Source of the DNA: UMGS1322 sp900550765
GTDB lineage: Bacteria > Bacillota > Clostridia > Christensenellales > QALW01
Length of the DNA stretch: 64,000 nt
Reading direction: 5' to 3'
NCBI GenBank assembly: GCA_958448705.1
Contig: CAUDEY010000009.1
Coordinates: 3,992 to 67,991, forward strand
Shown here: positions 41,795 through 50,826 of the stretch, in pieces
Numbering within the stretch: position 1 is the first letter of the stretch
Layout of the letters: the number at the start of each line of letters is the position of its first letter
The notes under the pieces: model-generated
Seen by the model: only the letters and a program-made list of their open reading frames with translations
Databases searched by the model: none
Told to the model about the DNA's origin: nothing
Made by a program: the position numbers and the translations under genes

Positions 41795-44281
41795 ATGAAA
41801 AAACGATTGCGGTTTGTCACTACACTGGTCGCGGCGTCCCTGCTGGCGGGATTGTTTTGGACCGTTTCTTTTGCTCAAAGCAATAATTGGCTGCGTGCGG
41901 GCGATTCTGATTTTGAAAGCGGAAGTACGGCCTGGAAGGCCTTCGGTGCGGGAACAGCAGAGGTAACGGATAATCCTTCCGGCAGCGGAAAAGTGCTTAA
42001 ATTTTCCGGTGCGGAGGGAAAATCGTGGGCGTCGGCGGCGCTGGATATTCGCGGTATCGTTCAGGCCAACGCTAAAAAGGCTTCAAAAATCAAAATAAGC
42101 ATGGATATTTACACGCAGACTCAACAGAATCCGTATCTTACAGTACGGACCCAGGACCAATCGCTTTCTATCGCTGCGGCGGCAGGAAATACCTATCCGC
42201 GCATCGGTACAGTGAAGACGGTGCCGGAGGAATGGACCCGTTTAGAGGGGGAATTTACCGTAACCGACGCCGATTTGAAAAATACTGGAACCTGGACGCT
42301 TTGTTTGGATAATTTGGCTGCTTATGCGGATGTATATTACATCGATAACGTCACGATTACCGGAGAAGAGCTTCAAGACAATACGCAGAATCCCGGCGGA
42401 GATGCCGGCCAGGGGCAAAATTCCGGCGGAGATGTTTCCGCTGCCGGTGCAGCAACGGAAAATCTGCTGGAAAATCCAAGCTTTGCCGACGGCTTTGGCG
42501 ATCCGTGGAAGAGCTACGGAAGTTCTTCCGTGATGGAAGCCGAGGAGGGCGCGCAGGATGATGACGGTATAGGGCTGCTGATTACCGACAGAACAAAAAA
42601 TTTTTCGAGTATTATCTATAACAACATCCACGAGATTGTTTATGAATACGGTCCCGGAAGATATCAGTTTTCTTGCTGGGCAAAGCTGGCCGATGCCTCT
42701 GCTGCCGCAGAAAGCCTGAACCTTGTAATTTATACCAAATATAAGGAACGTCCCGCTGAAGAAAAAGGAGATTATCATGTTGGAGGCGCTTCTATTAACG
42801 CAAATACCTGGACAAAAATTACGTATACTTGGAATTTCCCCGATGTAAGTGATAATTTTTTAAATTCCTATCTGTATCTGATTATGGGAAATGAAATTTT
42901 TCACGATTTTTATGTGGATAATTTTTCTATGGTAAAGCTGGATCCGGTTATTACACCGGAGCCGGTGGCGCCTCTTTCAACGGCAGTTCCCGAAAAAGAA
43001 GCGGCGCGGCCCGCTGCCCTGCAGATCGGCACGATCCGCTGGGATGCTTATACTCAATCTACCTATGACGGCACAGATCCGGCTTCTCAGGTAGCGCGTT
43101 GTCTTTCGCCGGCTCAATATCACTGGACAGCTCCGTTCTTTTCTCAGGTGGATGCACAGGGCCGGATTTCTTTTCCTGAATATACCACAGCGCTTTGGGA
43201 ACAGGAAGCTCAATATGCGGCCGATGCGGGGCTGAACTATTTTGCCTATCTCTGGTATGAGAGCGACAGTGCCATGAGTCAGCCGCGAAAGGCACATTTG
43301 GCCAGTGAAAAAAAGAATCTGATAAAAATGTGCGGTATCTTGGAAACGATCCGCGGAAAAGCCGCGATGCAGGAGCTCTATGCCGCAATGCAGGAGGACT
43401 GTTACCTGACTGTAGACGGTATGCCTGTGCTGTTTATCTATGACGGATTGGATTGGCTTGCCGAAGACCTTGAAACAATTCGGCGCCAGGCGGCTACGGC
43501 AGGTGTTGAAAATCCGCTTTACATGATTGCCATGGGCAGCGATTCTACAAAAATACAGGCGGCGTCTATCCGCGGCTATGACGCATTCTCCTGGTACGGT
43601 GTAGCCGCAACCAAGAGGGATATGAGCTATCAGGAGCTGACAGAGGCCGCAGATGCGCGTCTTGAAGCCTTTGCCAAGGCTGCCGTAGCCAGAGAGGCGC
43701 AGGGCTCTGTATATCAGATTGTTCCTTCCTTTACGGCCGGAAGAGACGGCCGTTCACGGATTGAAACAGGCGTTTCCTGGGTGGAGGGGGACCCCAAGGA
43801 TCCGAACAATCTGCCCTACGGAGGCGCGTTTGCCGTTTCCGGTACAGCAGAGGAGATTGCCGCACACGCAGGCGAGTTCATGCAGTGGACGCTGGAAAAT
43901 GAAAAGATCACACAGCCGAATCTTTTAATTTCTTATGGCTGGAATGAACATGATGAAGGCGGCTGGCTGTGTCCTACTTTGGCCTGTGATGAAGAGGGAA
44001 ATGTGCTGAAGGATGAAAACGGAAATAACCTAGTTAATACCGACCGTTTGGATGCACTGAAAAAGGAGATCGACGCTTTCCGTGCAAAGGAAAACGCGGC
44101 AGTAAAACCTACGGATATCCTGAATAACCAAGGAGATATTTCCGGCATCCAATGGTGGATGATCGCTCTGCCGGCCGCAGGAATTGTTCTGGCAGGCGGT
44201 ACGGCGGCGATTGTCATCATAAAAAAGAAAAAAGGAGTCTCCGGCGCATCAGCCGATCCGCCGGCAAACAGCAATGAGTAA
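41795..44281 (+). CDS. Secreted, membrane-anchored protein with two CBM-like domains and a WbsX domain
   Basis: An 828-residue surface protein. Signal peptide 1-29; first carbohydrate-binding-like beta domain (about 35-190, DFESGSTAWKAFGAG type); Asn/Gly/Gln-rich linker (about 192-218); second similar domain (about 219-385, NPSFADGFGDPWKSYG); WbsX/GH99-like domain (about 408-770: IGTIRWDAYTQSTYDG, AGLNYFAYLWYESD, PSFTAGRDGR, YGWNEHDEGG); C-terminal transmembrane helix (about 787-807) with a basic tail. The layout suggests a cell-surface glycan-binding and cleaving enzyme. Start 41795 behind AAGGAGAAGG. Overlaps the next gene, a cytosolic paralog of its catalytic domain, by 8 bases. Confidence 0.78.
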   Translation: MKKRLRFVTTLVAASLLAGLFWTVSFAQSNNWLRAGDSDFESGSTAWKAFGAGTAEVTDNPSGSGKVLKFSGAEGKSWASAALDIRGIVQANAKKASKIKISMDIYTQTQQNPYLTVRTQDQSLSIAAAAGNTYPRIGTVKTVPEEWTRLEGEFTVTDADLKNTGTWTLCLDNLAAYADVYYIDNVTITGEELQDNTQNPGGDAGQGQNSGGDVSAAGAATENLLENPSFADGFGDPWKSYGSSSVMEAEEGAQDDDGIGLLITDRTKNFSSIIYNNIHEIVYEYGPGRYQFSCWAKLADASAAAESLNLVIYTKYKERPAEEKGDYHVGGASINANTWTKITYTWNFPDVSDNFLNSYLYLIMGNEIFHDFYVDNFSMVKLDPVITPEPVAPLSTAVPEKEAARPAALQIGTIRWDAYTQSTYDGTDPASQVARCLSPAQYHWTAPFFSQVDAQGRISFPEYTTALWEQEAQYAADAGLNYFAYLWYESDSAMSQPRKAHLASEKKNLIKMCGILETIRGKAAMQELYAAMQEDCYLTVDGMPVLFIYDGLDWLAEDLETIRRQAATAGVENPLYMIAMGSDSTKIQAASIRGYDAFSWYGVAATKRDMSYQELTEAADARLEAFAKAAVAREAQGSVYQIVPSFTAGRDGRSRIETGVSWVEGDPKDPNNLPYGGAFAVSGTAEEIAAHAGEFMQWTLENEKITQPNLLISYGWNEHDEGGWLCPTLACDEEGNVLKDENGNNLVNTDRLDALKKEIDAFRAKENAAVKPTDILNNQGDISGIQWWMIALPAAGIVLAGGTAAIVIIKKKKGVSGASADPPANSNE

Positions 44282-45338
44282 AATGAAAATCGGCATCATT
44301 CGCTGGGATGCCTATTTTAAGACCGGCGAAAGCGATTCCTTTGTATCCGATCAGGTAGCGCGAGCGCTTTCGCCTGCTGAATATCATGACCGCGTGCCGT
44401 TTTTTGCCTCCATCCGTTCCGACGGGCGTGTGGAGTTCCCCGAATATACGCAGCAGATTTGGGAAAGGGAAACGGATTATGCGGTGGATGCCGGCTTTGA
44501 CTATTACGCCTATTGCTGGTACCGTACAAAGGATCCTTTAAGCTTGGCTCGGCGGTTTCATGCGGCAAGCAAGAATCCGGGAAGGATTAAAATGGCTGCG
44601 ATCTTAGGGGTCACAAAAGAGGACGAACAGACCATTGCCGATCTGTTTGCCTGTATGAAGCAGGATTACTATCTCAAGCTTGCCGACGGTACGCCTGTTG
44701 TGTTCGGCTACGGCGAGACCGGCAACGGGATGGGCCCAGAACGGGCGGAGGAGATTCGGGCTGCGGCTGAAAAAGCAGGAATCCCCAGGCTGTACCTGGT
44801 AAAAATGGCTTCATTCGTCTATAATACTGAATGGCGCGCAAAGTTTACCGGCGGAAGCTATGATGCGGTTTCCTTTTACGGCCTGAGCGTGAATCAGCCG
44901 GATACGCCTTATCAAAAGCTGGCAGAAGAGGCGGAATTCCGCAATAAATATATGGCGTATTGTTATCAATATAACGATACCGGACTGCCGCTGATTCCTA
45001 CGTTTACTGCCGGGCGGGATCAGCGGCCGCGCATTGATAATCCGACTACCTGGGCGCACGACTATAAAGGGTATTCGCTGAAGGCGGAAGAGGATGAGAT
45101 CGGCGCACATGTGTACCGGGTTTTGTGCTTTGCCCGGGAATATGCCGACTGCTGCCCCACAGGTCTTTGCCATGGCTATGCCTGGAATGAGCATGACGAG
45201 GGTGCAGGAATCTGCCCTACGATAGAAGTAGATGAAAACGGATGGCCCTGCAGGGATGACGAGGGGAATCTTTGCATCAATACCCGGCAGCTGGAGGAAG
45301 TAAAACGGTATATTCAAAAATTTAAAAATGAAGATTGA
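44274..45338 (+). CDS. Cytosolic WbsX-domain protein (paralog of the preceding catalytic domain)
   Basis: A 354-residue protein without signal peptide or anchor, aligning throughout with the WbsX part of its neighbour: IGIIRWDAYFKTG, SDQVARALSPAEYH, AGFDYYAYCWYRT, PTFTAGRDQRPR, YAWNEHDEGAGICP. It starts inside the end of the preceding gene (8-base overlap), so both are made together, one outside and one inside the cell. This suggests processing of the same glycan before and after import, though no importer gene is nearby. Terminator at 45346. Confidence 0.75.
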   Translation: MSKMKIGIIRWDAYFKTGESDSFVSDQVARALSPAEYHDRVPFFASIRSDGRVEFPEYTQQIWERETDYAVDAGFDYYAYCWYRTKDPLSLARRFHAASKNPGRIKMAAILGVTKEDEQTIADLFACMKQDYYLKLADGTPVVFGYGETGNGMGPERAEEIRAAAEKAGIPRLYLVKMASFVYNTEWRAKFTGGSYDAVSFYGLSVNQPDTPYQKLAEEAEFRNKYMAYCYQYNDTGLPLIPTFTAGRDQRPRIDNPTTWAHDYKGYSLKAEEDEIGAHVYRVLCFAREYADCCPTGLCHGYAWNEHDEGAGICPTIEVDENGWPCRDDEGNLCINTRQLEEVKRYIQKFKNED

Positions 45339-45345
45339 GCTATTT

Positions 45346-45373
45346 AAAACCGCGCTGAAATCAGCGCGGTTTA
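45346..45373 (+). terminator. Terminator of the WbsX pair
   Basis: AAACCGCGCTGA pairs with TCAGCGCGGTTT, with a two-base centre, ending TTTAT. Confidence 0.65.
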
Positions 45374-45644
45374 TATGTTGCATTCAGCTAAAGTATAGGG
45401 GGAACTGCCGGCGCCTTCGTCAGAGGGATCCGAAAAGCAGAGAAGACAATTGAATTTTTTATGGATATATAGGCAGCCTGCTTTTTAAAAGATACAATAC
45501 TGCAGTCTGTTCTGATAAAACAAGTCTTTTCTTGAAGAAGACGGTACTGCATTTAGGCAGAGGGAGAGCAGCTATATTGTTTTTTTCTGCGCTGCTGTTC
45601 GAAAGCAGGTTACAACCTTGCTGTAGGGGCTTCTCCTGTGCTTT

Positions 45645-47036
45645 TTACAGCGCTTCGATTTCTTGGCACCGCGCCTGAAGCTTTTTGCGCCAGGGCCCAA
45701 AACAAAAGTACAGCCCCAAACTCAATGCCGTTAAAACAAAAGTGATGGGATAAATAATAAAGATACTATCAATACTGGCGGTATCTATAACAGGAATCAG
45801 GAACCGCAGCCAATAGATCCAGACGATACGGAAGCCGCACATCCATAAAAAAGAGGTGATCATCGGAAAGATCGGACTGCCGCAGCTGCGAAGCGTAGCG
45901 GAAAGAATATCGCTGATTCCGGTAATAAAGTAGAAAGTGGCAATATAAAACACTTTGGAAGCACCAAAGGATATGATTTTATCAAAATTGGGATCGGCCC
46001 TGTCTACAAACATTCCTACCAGCTGATGCCGGAAAAGAGATGCCAGCATTCCTAAAGAAAGCATCAAACCCACGGTCAGTGCCAGTGCAATCAAGGTTCC
46101 CTTTTTTACCCGTTTAAAATTCCCTGCACCGATATTTTGGCCGGCAAAAGTCATTAGAGCCAGCCCGATACTGCTGGAGATAATCAGAATAAAATCATCC
46201 AGCTTACTGGCGGCAGTACTGCCTGCCGTAGCCGCAGCGCCAAAAGAATTGATAAAGGTTTGAATAATAATATTTGAAACATTAATAATCGCCGTCTGCA
46301 GTCCTGCCGGAAGACCTATTTTAACAATAGCAGCCGTATCCGAAGCAGTAAACCGAAGCTCTTTCAACAGCAGTTTAAAGCTGCCCTGGCTGCGCATTAA
46401 AGTAATTATGACTAAAACTGCAGAAACAAGCTGTGATCCTACCGTGGCAAAGGCCGCGCCGGCTACACCCCAATGAAATACGCCCACAAACAGCAGGTCA
46501 AGGCCCACATTGGTAGCCGCCGAACAGGCCAAAAAAAACAGCGGATGATGGGAATCGCCCACTGCGCGCAGGATACCTGCCCCCATATTATATACGATCA
46601 AAAAAAAGGATCCGCCAAAATAGATCCGAAGATACATCTGCGCATCCTCTAAGATTACAGGGTCGGTATTCATCAAATGAAGAATAGAAGGGGTAAACAG
46701 AACGCCCAGCACCGAAATCAGCAGACCGCACACCATGCTCAGCAGAATTCCCGTATGTACCGCCCGATGCACGCCGCGGCCGTCCCCGGCACCGAAAAAT
46801 TTGGATACCACCACACTGCCGCCGGTGGAAATTCCTAAAAACAAACCGATCAAGCACGAACAAATCGGTGTGGTGGTGCCTACTGCCGCCAGTGCGTTTC
46901 CGCCGCAGAACTGCCCTACGATCAGCGAATCAGCCGCGTTGTAAAGGTTTTGCAGCAAATTCGTCAAATAGATCGGTATAGCGAATAAAAGCAGCTGCTT
47001 AAGTATCGGACCCTGCGTCATATTGATGCTTTTCAT
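45645..47036 (-). CDS. MATE-family efflux transporter
   Basis: A 463-residue, 12-helix Na+- or H+-coupled multidrug/organic cation exporter of the DinF/NorM-like branch. Typical opening TQGPILKQLLLFAIPIYLTN and the LYNAADSLIVGQFCGGNALAAVG helix pair; the halves repeat after about residue 235. ATG 47036 is used because the GGAGG lies inside the alternative start at 47051. It overlaps the yigZ stop, so it is the last gene of the tyrS-yigZ-MATE operon. Confidence 0.92.
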   Translation of the reverse strand: MKSINMTQGPILKQLLLFAIPIYLTNLLQNLYNAADSLIVGQFCGGNALAAVGTTTPICSCLIGLFLGISTGGSVVVSKFFGAGDGRGVHRAVHTGILLSMVCGLLISVLGVLFTPSILHLMNTDPVILEDAQMYLRIYFGGSFFLIVYNMGAGILRAVGDSHHPLFFLACSAATNVGLDLLFVGVFHWGVAGAAFATVGSQLVSAVLVIITLMRSQGSFKLLLKELRFTASDTAAIVKIGLPAGLQTAIINVSNIIIQTFINSFGAAATAGSTAASKLDDFILIISSSIGLALMTFAGQNIGAGNFKRVKKGTLIALALTVGLMLSLGMLASLFRHQLVGMFVDRADPNFDKIISFGASKVFYIATFYFITGISDILSATLRSCGSPIFPMITSFLWMCGFRIVWIYWLRFLIPVIDTASIDSIFIIYPITFVLTALSLGLYFCFGPWRKKLQARCQEIEAL

Positions 47037-47671
47037 TGCCTCTCCTCCCATGGATAATACAGTGTATCGGTTTTTTGGGTGCGCGCGCGCCCGTTTGTGA
47101 GCGCGGCAAGCTCTTTTTCAAGGCGGTCCTCATCCTGCTGCCGAACGACGCACCGGATACAGACGCTTTCTGAAAATTCAACCGCCTCTAAAGCAATATC
47201 GCTCTTGCTTCTTATGATATGCTCAACATGGGCAAAATGGGTGTAATCCATAAAAATTTCAAATTTTACGCTGCGCACCATCCATACCGCTTTTGCGGCA
47301 TCCAGCGCACCGGCCGCACCGGATGCATAGGCTCGTGTCAATCCTCCTGTACCTAAAAGAATGCCGCCGAAGTAGCGCGTGACTACAACAACGGCATTGG
47401 TTATATTCTTTTTTTTCAAACATTCAAGCATAGGAACACCGGCGGTGCCCTGAGGCTCGCCGTCATCACTGCAGCGCACATTTTCACCGGCCGGACCCAA
47501 GCGATAGGCCCAGCAGTGATGGCGCGCGTCAGGATAGCGCTTTTTTTGGCTGTTTATCACCGCAAGAGCCTGCTGTTCATTCTGGGCTGCGGCCGCCAAG
47601 GCAATAAATGTGGATTTTTGCAAAATCTGCTCAAAGCTTCCGGCGGAAGCTATGGTTTTATATTCATCCAT
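47033..47671 (-). CDS. YigZ/IMPACT-family protein
   Basis: A 212-residue UPF0029/IMPACT protein: N-terminal domain with DARHHCWAYRLGPAGENVRCSDDGEPQGTAG-type signature (about 50-80), VVVVTRYFGGILLGTGGL (about 98-115), and a C-terminal ferredoxin-like domain. Family roles concern ribosome or translation regulation but are not settled. The ATG is one base after the tyrS stop, without a strong ribosome site, so it is probably translationally coupled. Confidence 0.88.
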   Translation of the reverse strand: MDEYKTIASAGSFEQILQKSTFIALAAAAQNEQQALAVINSQKKRYPDARHHCWAYRLGPAGENVRCSDDGEPQGTAGVPMLECLKKKNITNAVVVVTRYFGGILLGTGGLTRAYASGAAGALDAAKAVWMVRSVKFEIFMDYTHFAHVEHIIRSKSDIALEAVEFSESVCIRCVVRQQDEDRLEKELAALTNGRARTQKTDTLYYPWEERQ

Positions 47672-47672
47672 T

Positions 47673-48893
47673 TTACTTAATAACAATCTTCTTATGCACT
47701 TTTTTGCCCTTGTGCAGAATAAATTCGCCTGCCGCAAGCAGCTGCGCGGGTACCACGGCGTTTACATCGGTGATCTTATCCTCATTCAGGGATACGGCAC
47801 CGCCTTCGATCAGCCGTCGGCCTTCACCAAGGCTTTTGGTGATATCCGCCAGCATCAAAAGCTCCGTTACTCTTCCGGCAGCCTGTTCTTTTGAAAGAGA
47901 TACGGAAATCATATCCGCTTCGCTTCCTCCGCCGAAAGCAGCGGCGGCAGCAGCCTGCGCTTTTTTTGCCTCTTCCTCGGAATGTACGATCTTCGTTACC
48001 TCATAGGCCAGCCGCTCCTTTGCCGCGTTGATGCGCTCATCCTGATACGCGCAAAGCCGGGCGATTTCATCTAACGGAAGAAACGTCAGCAGCTTCAGGC
48101 ATTTTTCCACATCGGCGTCATCCACATTGCGCCAGTACTGATAAAAATCATACGGCGAGGTTTTTTCGGCGGAAAGCCAGACCGCACCGCCGGCGGTCTT
48201 GCCCATCTTCTGACCGTCGCTTTTGGTTAAAAGCGTAAAGGTCATCGCAAAGGCGTCCTTTTTTTCCTTGCGGCGGATCAAATCGGCGCCGCCGAGCATA
48301 TTGGACCACTGATCGTCGCCGCCCAGCTGCAGAGCACAGCCGTATTTTTGGTACAGCATTAAAAAGTCATAGCTCTGCATCAGCATATAGTTGAATTCCA
48401 AAAAGGAGAGTCCCTTTTCCATACGGGTTTTAAAGCACTCGGCTGTAAGCATGCGGTTTACCGAAAAATATACGCCGATATCCCGCAAAAATTCCACGTA
48501 ATTTAATTTCAGCAGCCATTCGGCGTTATCCACCATAATGGCCTTATCATCAGAAAAATCTATAAATTTTGCAATCTGCTCCTTAAAGCAGTTTACGTTA
48601 TGCTGAATCGTCTCCAAGGTCATCATCGAGCGCATATCCGTTCTGCCGCTGGGATCCCCCACACATCCGGTGCCGCCCCCTACCAAACAGATTGGTCTGT
48701 GGCCTGCGCGCTGCATGTGCGCCATAGCCATCAAAACAAGAAAATGCCCTACGTGAAGGCTGTCGGCTGTGGGATCAAAGCCCACATAAAACGTTACCCT
48801 TTCGCTGCCCAGCAGCCGGTACAGGTCCTCTTCAAAAGTGATCTGTTTTACAAAGCCGCGGGCTTTTAAGGTATCCAAAACGTTTTCCGCCAT
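47673..48893 (-). CDS. tyrS: Tyrosyl-tRNA synthetase
   Basis: A class I synthetase of 406 residues charging tRNA-Tyr. YVGFDPTADSLHVGHFLVL holds the HIGH motif, LQLGGDDQWSNM the tyrosine/ATP pocket, SDGQKMGKTAGG the KMSKS loop; an S4 domain ends the protein (about 345-406). ATG 48893 after GGAGAG. Promoter at 48929-48957 gives a leader of only about 30 bases, so no T-box precedes it, unlike many Bacillota tyrS genes. Confidence 0.95.
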   Translation of the reverse strand: MAENVLDTLKARGFVKQITFEEDLYRLLGSERVTFYVGFDPTADSLHVGHFLVLMAMAHMQRAGHRPICLVGGGTGCVGDPSGRTDMRSMMTLETIQHNVNCFKEQIAKFIDFSDDKAIMVDNAEWLLKLNYVEFLRDIGVYFSVNRMLTAECFKTRMEKGLSFLEFNYMLMQSYDFLMLYQKYGCALQLGGDDQWSNMLGGADLIRRKEKKDAFAMTFTLLTKSDGQKMGKTAGGAVWLSAEKTSPYDFYQYWRNVDDADVEKCLKLLTFLPLDEIARLCAYQDERINAAKERLAYEVTKIVHSEEEAKKAQAAAAAAFGGGSEADMISVSLSKEQAAGRVTELLMLADITKSLGEGRRLIEGGAVSLNEDKITDVNAVVPAQLLAAGEFILHKGKKVHKKIVIK

Positions 48894-48928
48894 CAAAGTT
48901 CTCTCCTTCACTATTGATATTGCTACCT

Positions 48929-48957
48929 ATTATACCGCCGTTAGTTTAAAAAAGCAA
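48929..48957 (-). promoter_or_regulatory. Promoter of the tyrS operon
   Basis: On the minus strand TTGCTT (48957-48952), a 17-base spacer and TATAAT (48934-48929). The gap up to 49593 otherwise holds only repeat elements. Confidence 0.65.
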
Positions 48958-49099
48958 GCTGTTTTCGTGAGAAATTCCCGCTGTTTTATCGGGTTTTTCT
49001 CAATCCCGAAGGCGCGGAGCGGAAGCTTCGGCAGGCGGCTAAAGAAAAGATTCCCCCTGCATAGCAGAAATCGTTCGCTCGCGGGCTTGCCTATATATG

Positions 49100-49455
49100 G
49101 TTTTTCTTGGCTTTCTCTGACGAGGAGAGCCTGCTCATATGTTATTTCTCTTGGCTCCCTCTGACGAGGGAGCTGGCGAGCGTCAGCGAGACGGAGGGAG
49201 AGACTTGCAGCAGAGCAAGGGATCACTACTCCTGAGCCGCCTGCGGCGGCAGCTCCCCTAACAAGGGGAGCCTGTTTATATGTAGTTTCTCTTGGCTCCC
49301 TCTGATGAGGGAGCTGGCGAGCGGCAGCGAGACGGAGGGAGAGACTTGCAGCAGAGCAAGGGATCACTACCCCTGAGCCGCCTGCGGCGGCAGCTCCCCT
49401 GACAAGGGGAGCCTGCTCGTGTGTAGTTTCTCTTGGTTGCCTCTGATAAGGGAGG
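49100..49455. repeat. Tandem 141-bp units of REP-like elements
   Basis: TTGGCTCCCTCTGA begins at 49151 and again at 49292; a partial third copy starts at 49433 (TTGGTTGCCTCTGAT), exactly 141 bases apart. Each unit contains GGCTCCCTC...GAGGGAGCTGGCGAGCG...CGGAGGGAGAGA followed by an opposite-facing CTGAGCCGCCTGCGGCGGCAG and CTCCCC/GGGGAG hairpin. A degenerate relative lies at about 49108-49135. No gene is encoded. Confidence 0.82.
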
Positions 49456-49593
49456 CAATTTTTGTTTTCGTTCTGCCTCTATTTTATTCCTTCGCTTTTC
49501 ATCGCAAAAGCATGTTCCCTCCACGCGGGTGCCATGTGGATTTCAATATGCAAAACATCCGAGCCGCAGCCCGGATGTTCTAAAAACGCAAAA

Positions 49594-50613
49594 TTATTCC
49601 GTAAACAGTTCATCGGTAAAATATGCATTGGTATCCGCATGCCGGCCGCAGCCGTCGGTAACCGTTACGCGGACATAGACGTCGCCCGGCTCTATCGTTA
49701 GAGAGGCCTCCGTGATTGTCTGGCCCTCCGGTGCAAAAAATGAAACGTAGCCTCTGCGGCGGCCTAATGTAAAGCCGATTTTTGCCGCGGGAGAGCAGGT
49801 GATATGGAGCGTTCCGTCTTCAAACCACAGGGCATGAATTTCCGGTCCTTGCGATGCATAAAAATGGCCTTCTTCCAGCGCTCTGGTAATGGTGCGGTAT
49901 TCTAATTTCTGTGCTTTTATCATGACAAAGCCGCCGAAGGAATCCCTTGTGCAGGGGGTTCCGTAATTATGGTTATCATCGGCGGCAATGCAGTAGATCC
50001 TTTTGCCTGCGCGGAGCATATCATCATATACCCGCGGATTGTAATCCTCATAACCCGCGGAGATACAGCCGAAATTACAGATCTCCATTGCATGCATTCC
50101 CTCATAGCGGGCATAGGATCGATAATCCTCCTGGGACCAGGTAGGATGATTATAAGTTACAAAAAATCCGGCTTCTCTGCCGCGCTTCATCATATCGCTG
50201 ACGCCTTCGGGGGAGTATGTGCGTACATAATCCGGTTCCGTTTCCTTAAAACGGACTTCATCTCTGTGTTTTACGGCATTGGCAAACAAATAGTCGCTTC
50301 TGTGCCAGCATACCGGCGTAAGATTCTCTTCCTCCAAAGCAATCAGGCACATATGGCAGCAGGGGCCGCCGTCGTTTGCCGTGCCGGAATTGACCTCCAT
50401 CTCATAGCCGTTCAGGGGCAGAAAGGATTCGTCGCGCAGTTCGGGATGCGGAATCAGAATGTCGTGGTCGGTAAAGGCAAGGATTGAATATCCCTGTTCG
50501 CGGTAAAGCTTTTTTAATTCTGCCGGACTCAGACAGGCATCGGAAAAATCGGAATGGCAGTGCAGGTTTGCCTTATAAAAAGTTCCGGTTTGCGGCAGCA
50601 GATATTTTTTCAT
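49594..50613 (-). CDS. PHP-domain metallohydrolase (CehA/McbA type)
   Basis: A 339-residue protein with a PHP metal-binding fold: NLHCHSDFSDACLSP (HXH), FTDHDILI, E in NGYEMEVNSG, HMCLIAL, TYNHPTWSQ, and IAADDNHNY for the last ligands; about 60 C-terminal residues form a beta domain (TLHITCSPAAKIGFTLGRRR). Such enzymes cleave phosphoester or carboxyl-ester bonds; the substrate is unknown. Divergent from the large glycosidase at 50827, which hints at a shared sugar-related role. Own near-consensus promoter. Confidence 0.82.
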   Translation of the reverse strand: MKKYLLPQTGTFYKANLHCHSDFSDACLSPAELKKLYREQGYSILAFTDHDILIPHPELRDESFLPLNGYEMEVNSGTANDGGPCCHMCLIALEEENLTPVCWHRSDYLFANAVKHRDEVRFKETEPDYVRTYSPEGVSDMMKRGREAGFFVTYNHPTWSQEDYRSYARYEGMHAMEICNFGCISAGYEDYNPRVYDDMLRAGKRIYCIAADDNHNYGTPCTRDSFGGFVMIKAQKLEYRTITRALEEGHFYASQGPEIHALWFEDGTLHITCSPAAKIGFTLGRRRGYVSFFAPEGQTITEASLTIEPGDVYVRVTVTDGCGRHADTNAYFTDELFTE

Positions 50614-50645
50614 AAAAAATCCTCTTTTTTGTTAAAATTAATTTT

Positions 50646-50674
50646 ATTATAAGCCGCGTGCCTAAAAAAGTCAA
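50646..50674 (-). promoter_or_regulatory. Promoter of the PHP hydrolase gene
   Basis: On the minus strand TTGACT (50674-50669), a 17-base spacer and TATAAT (50651-50646), close to the sigma-A consensus. Confidence 0.75.
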
Positions 50675-50739
50675 TTCTAAAAAAGGAAAGGTACCTGTTT
50701 CTGCTTCCAAAAAGTTTCATTTTTCTCAAGCCTCAGGTC

Positions 50740-50768
50740 TTGCATTTGCAAAAGATGTATGCTACAAT
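50740..50768 (+). promoter_or_regulatory. Promoter of the large glycosidase gene
   Basis: TTGCAT at 50740, a 17-base spacer and TACAAT at 50763-50768. Confidence 0.65.
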
Positions 50769-50826
50769 AAGCAAAGTATATGGATGGAAAAAGGAAGATT
50801 CCACCAGTTAAACGGAGGATTTTATC

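Noticed and set aside
45374..45644. Further REP-like copies between the WbsX pair and the MATE gene
   Set aside because: Only decayed pieces (around CTTCGTCAGAGGGATC and GGCAGAGGGAG) are visible, too degenerate to define elements.
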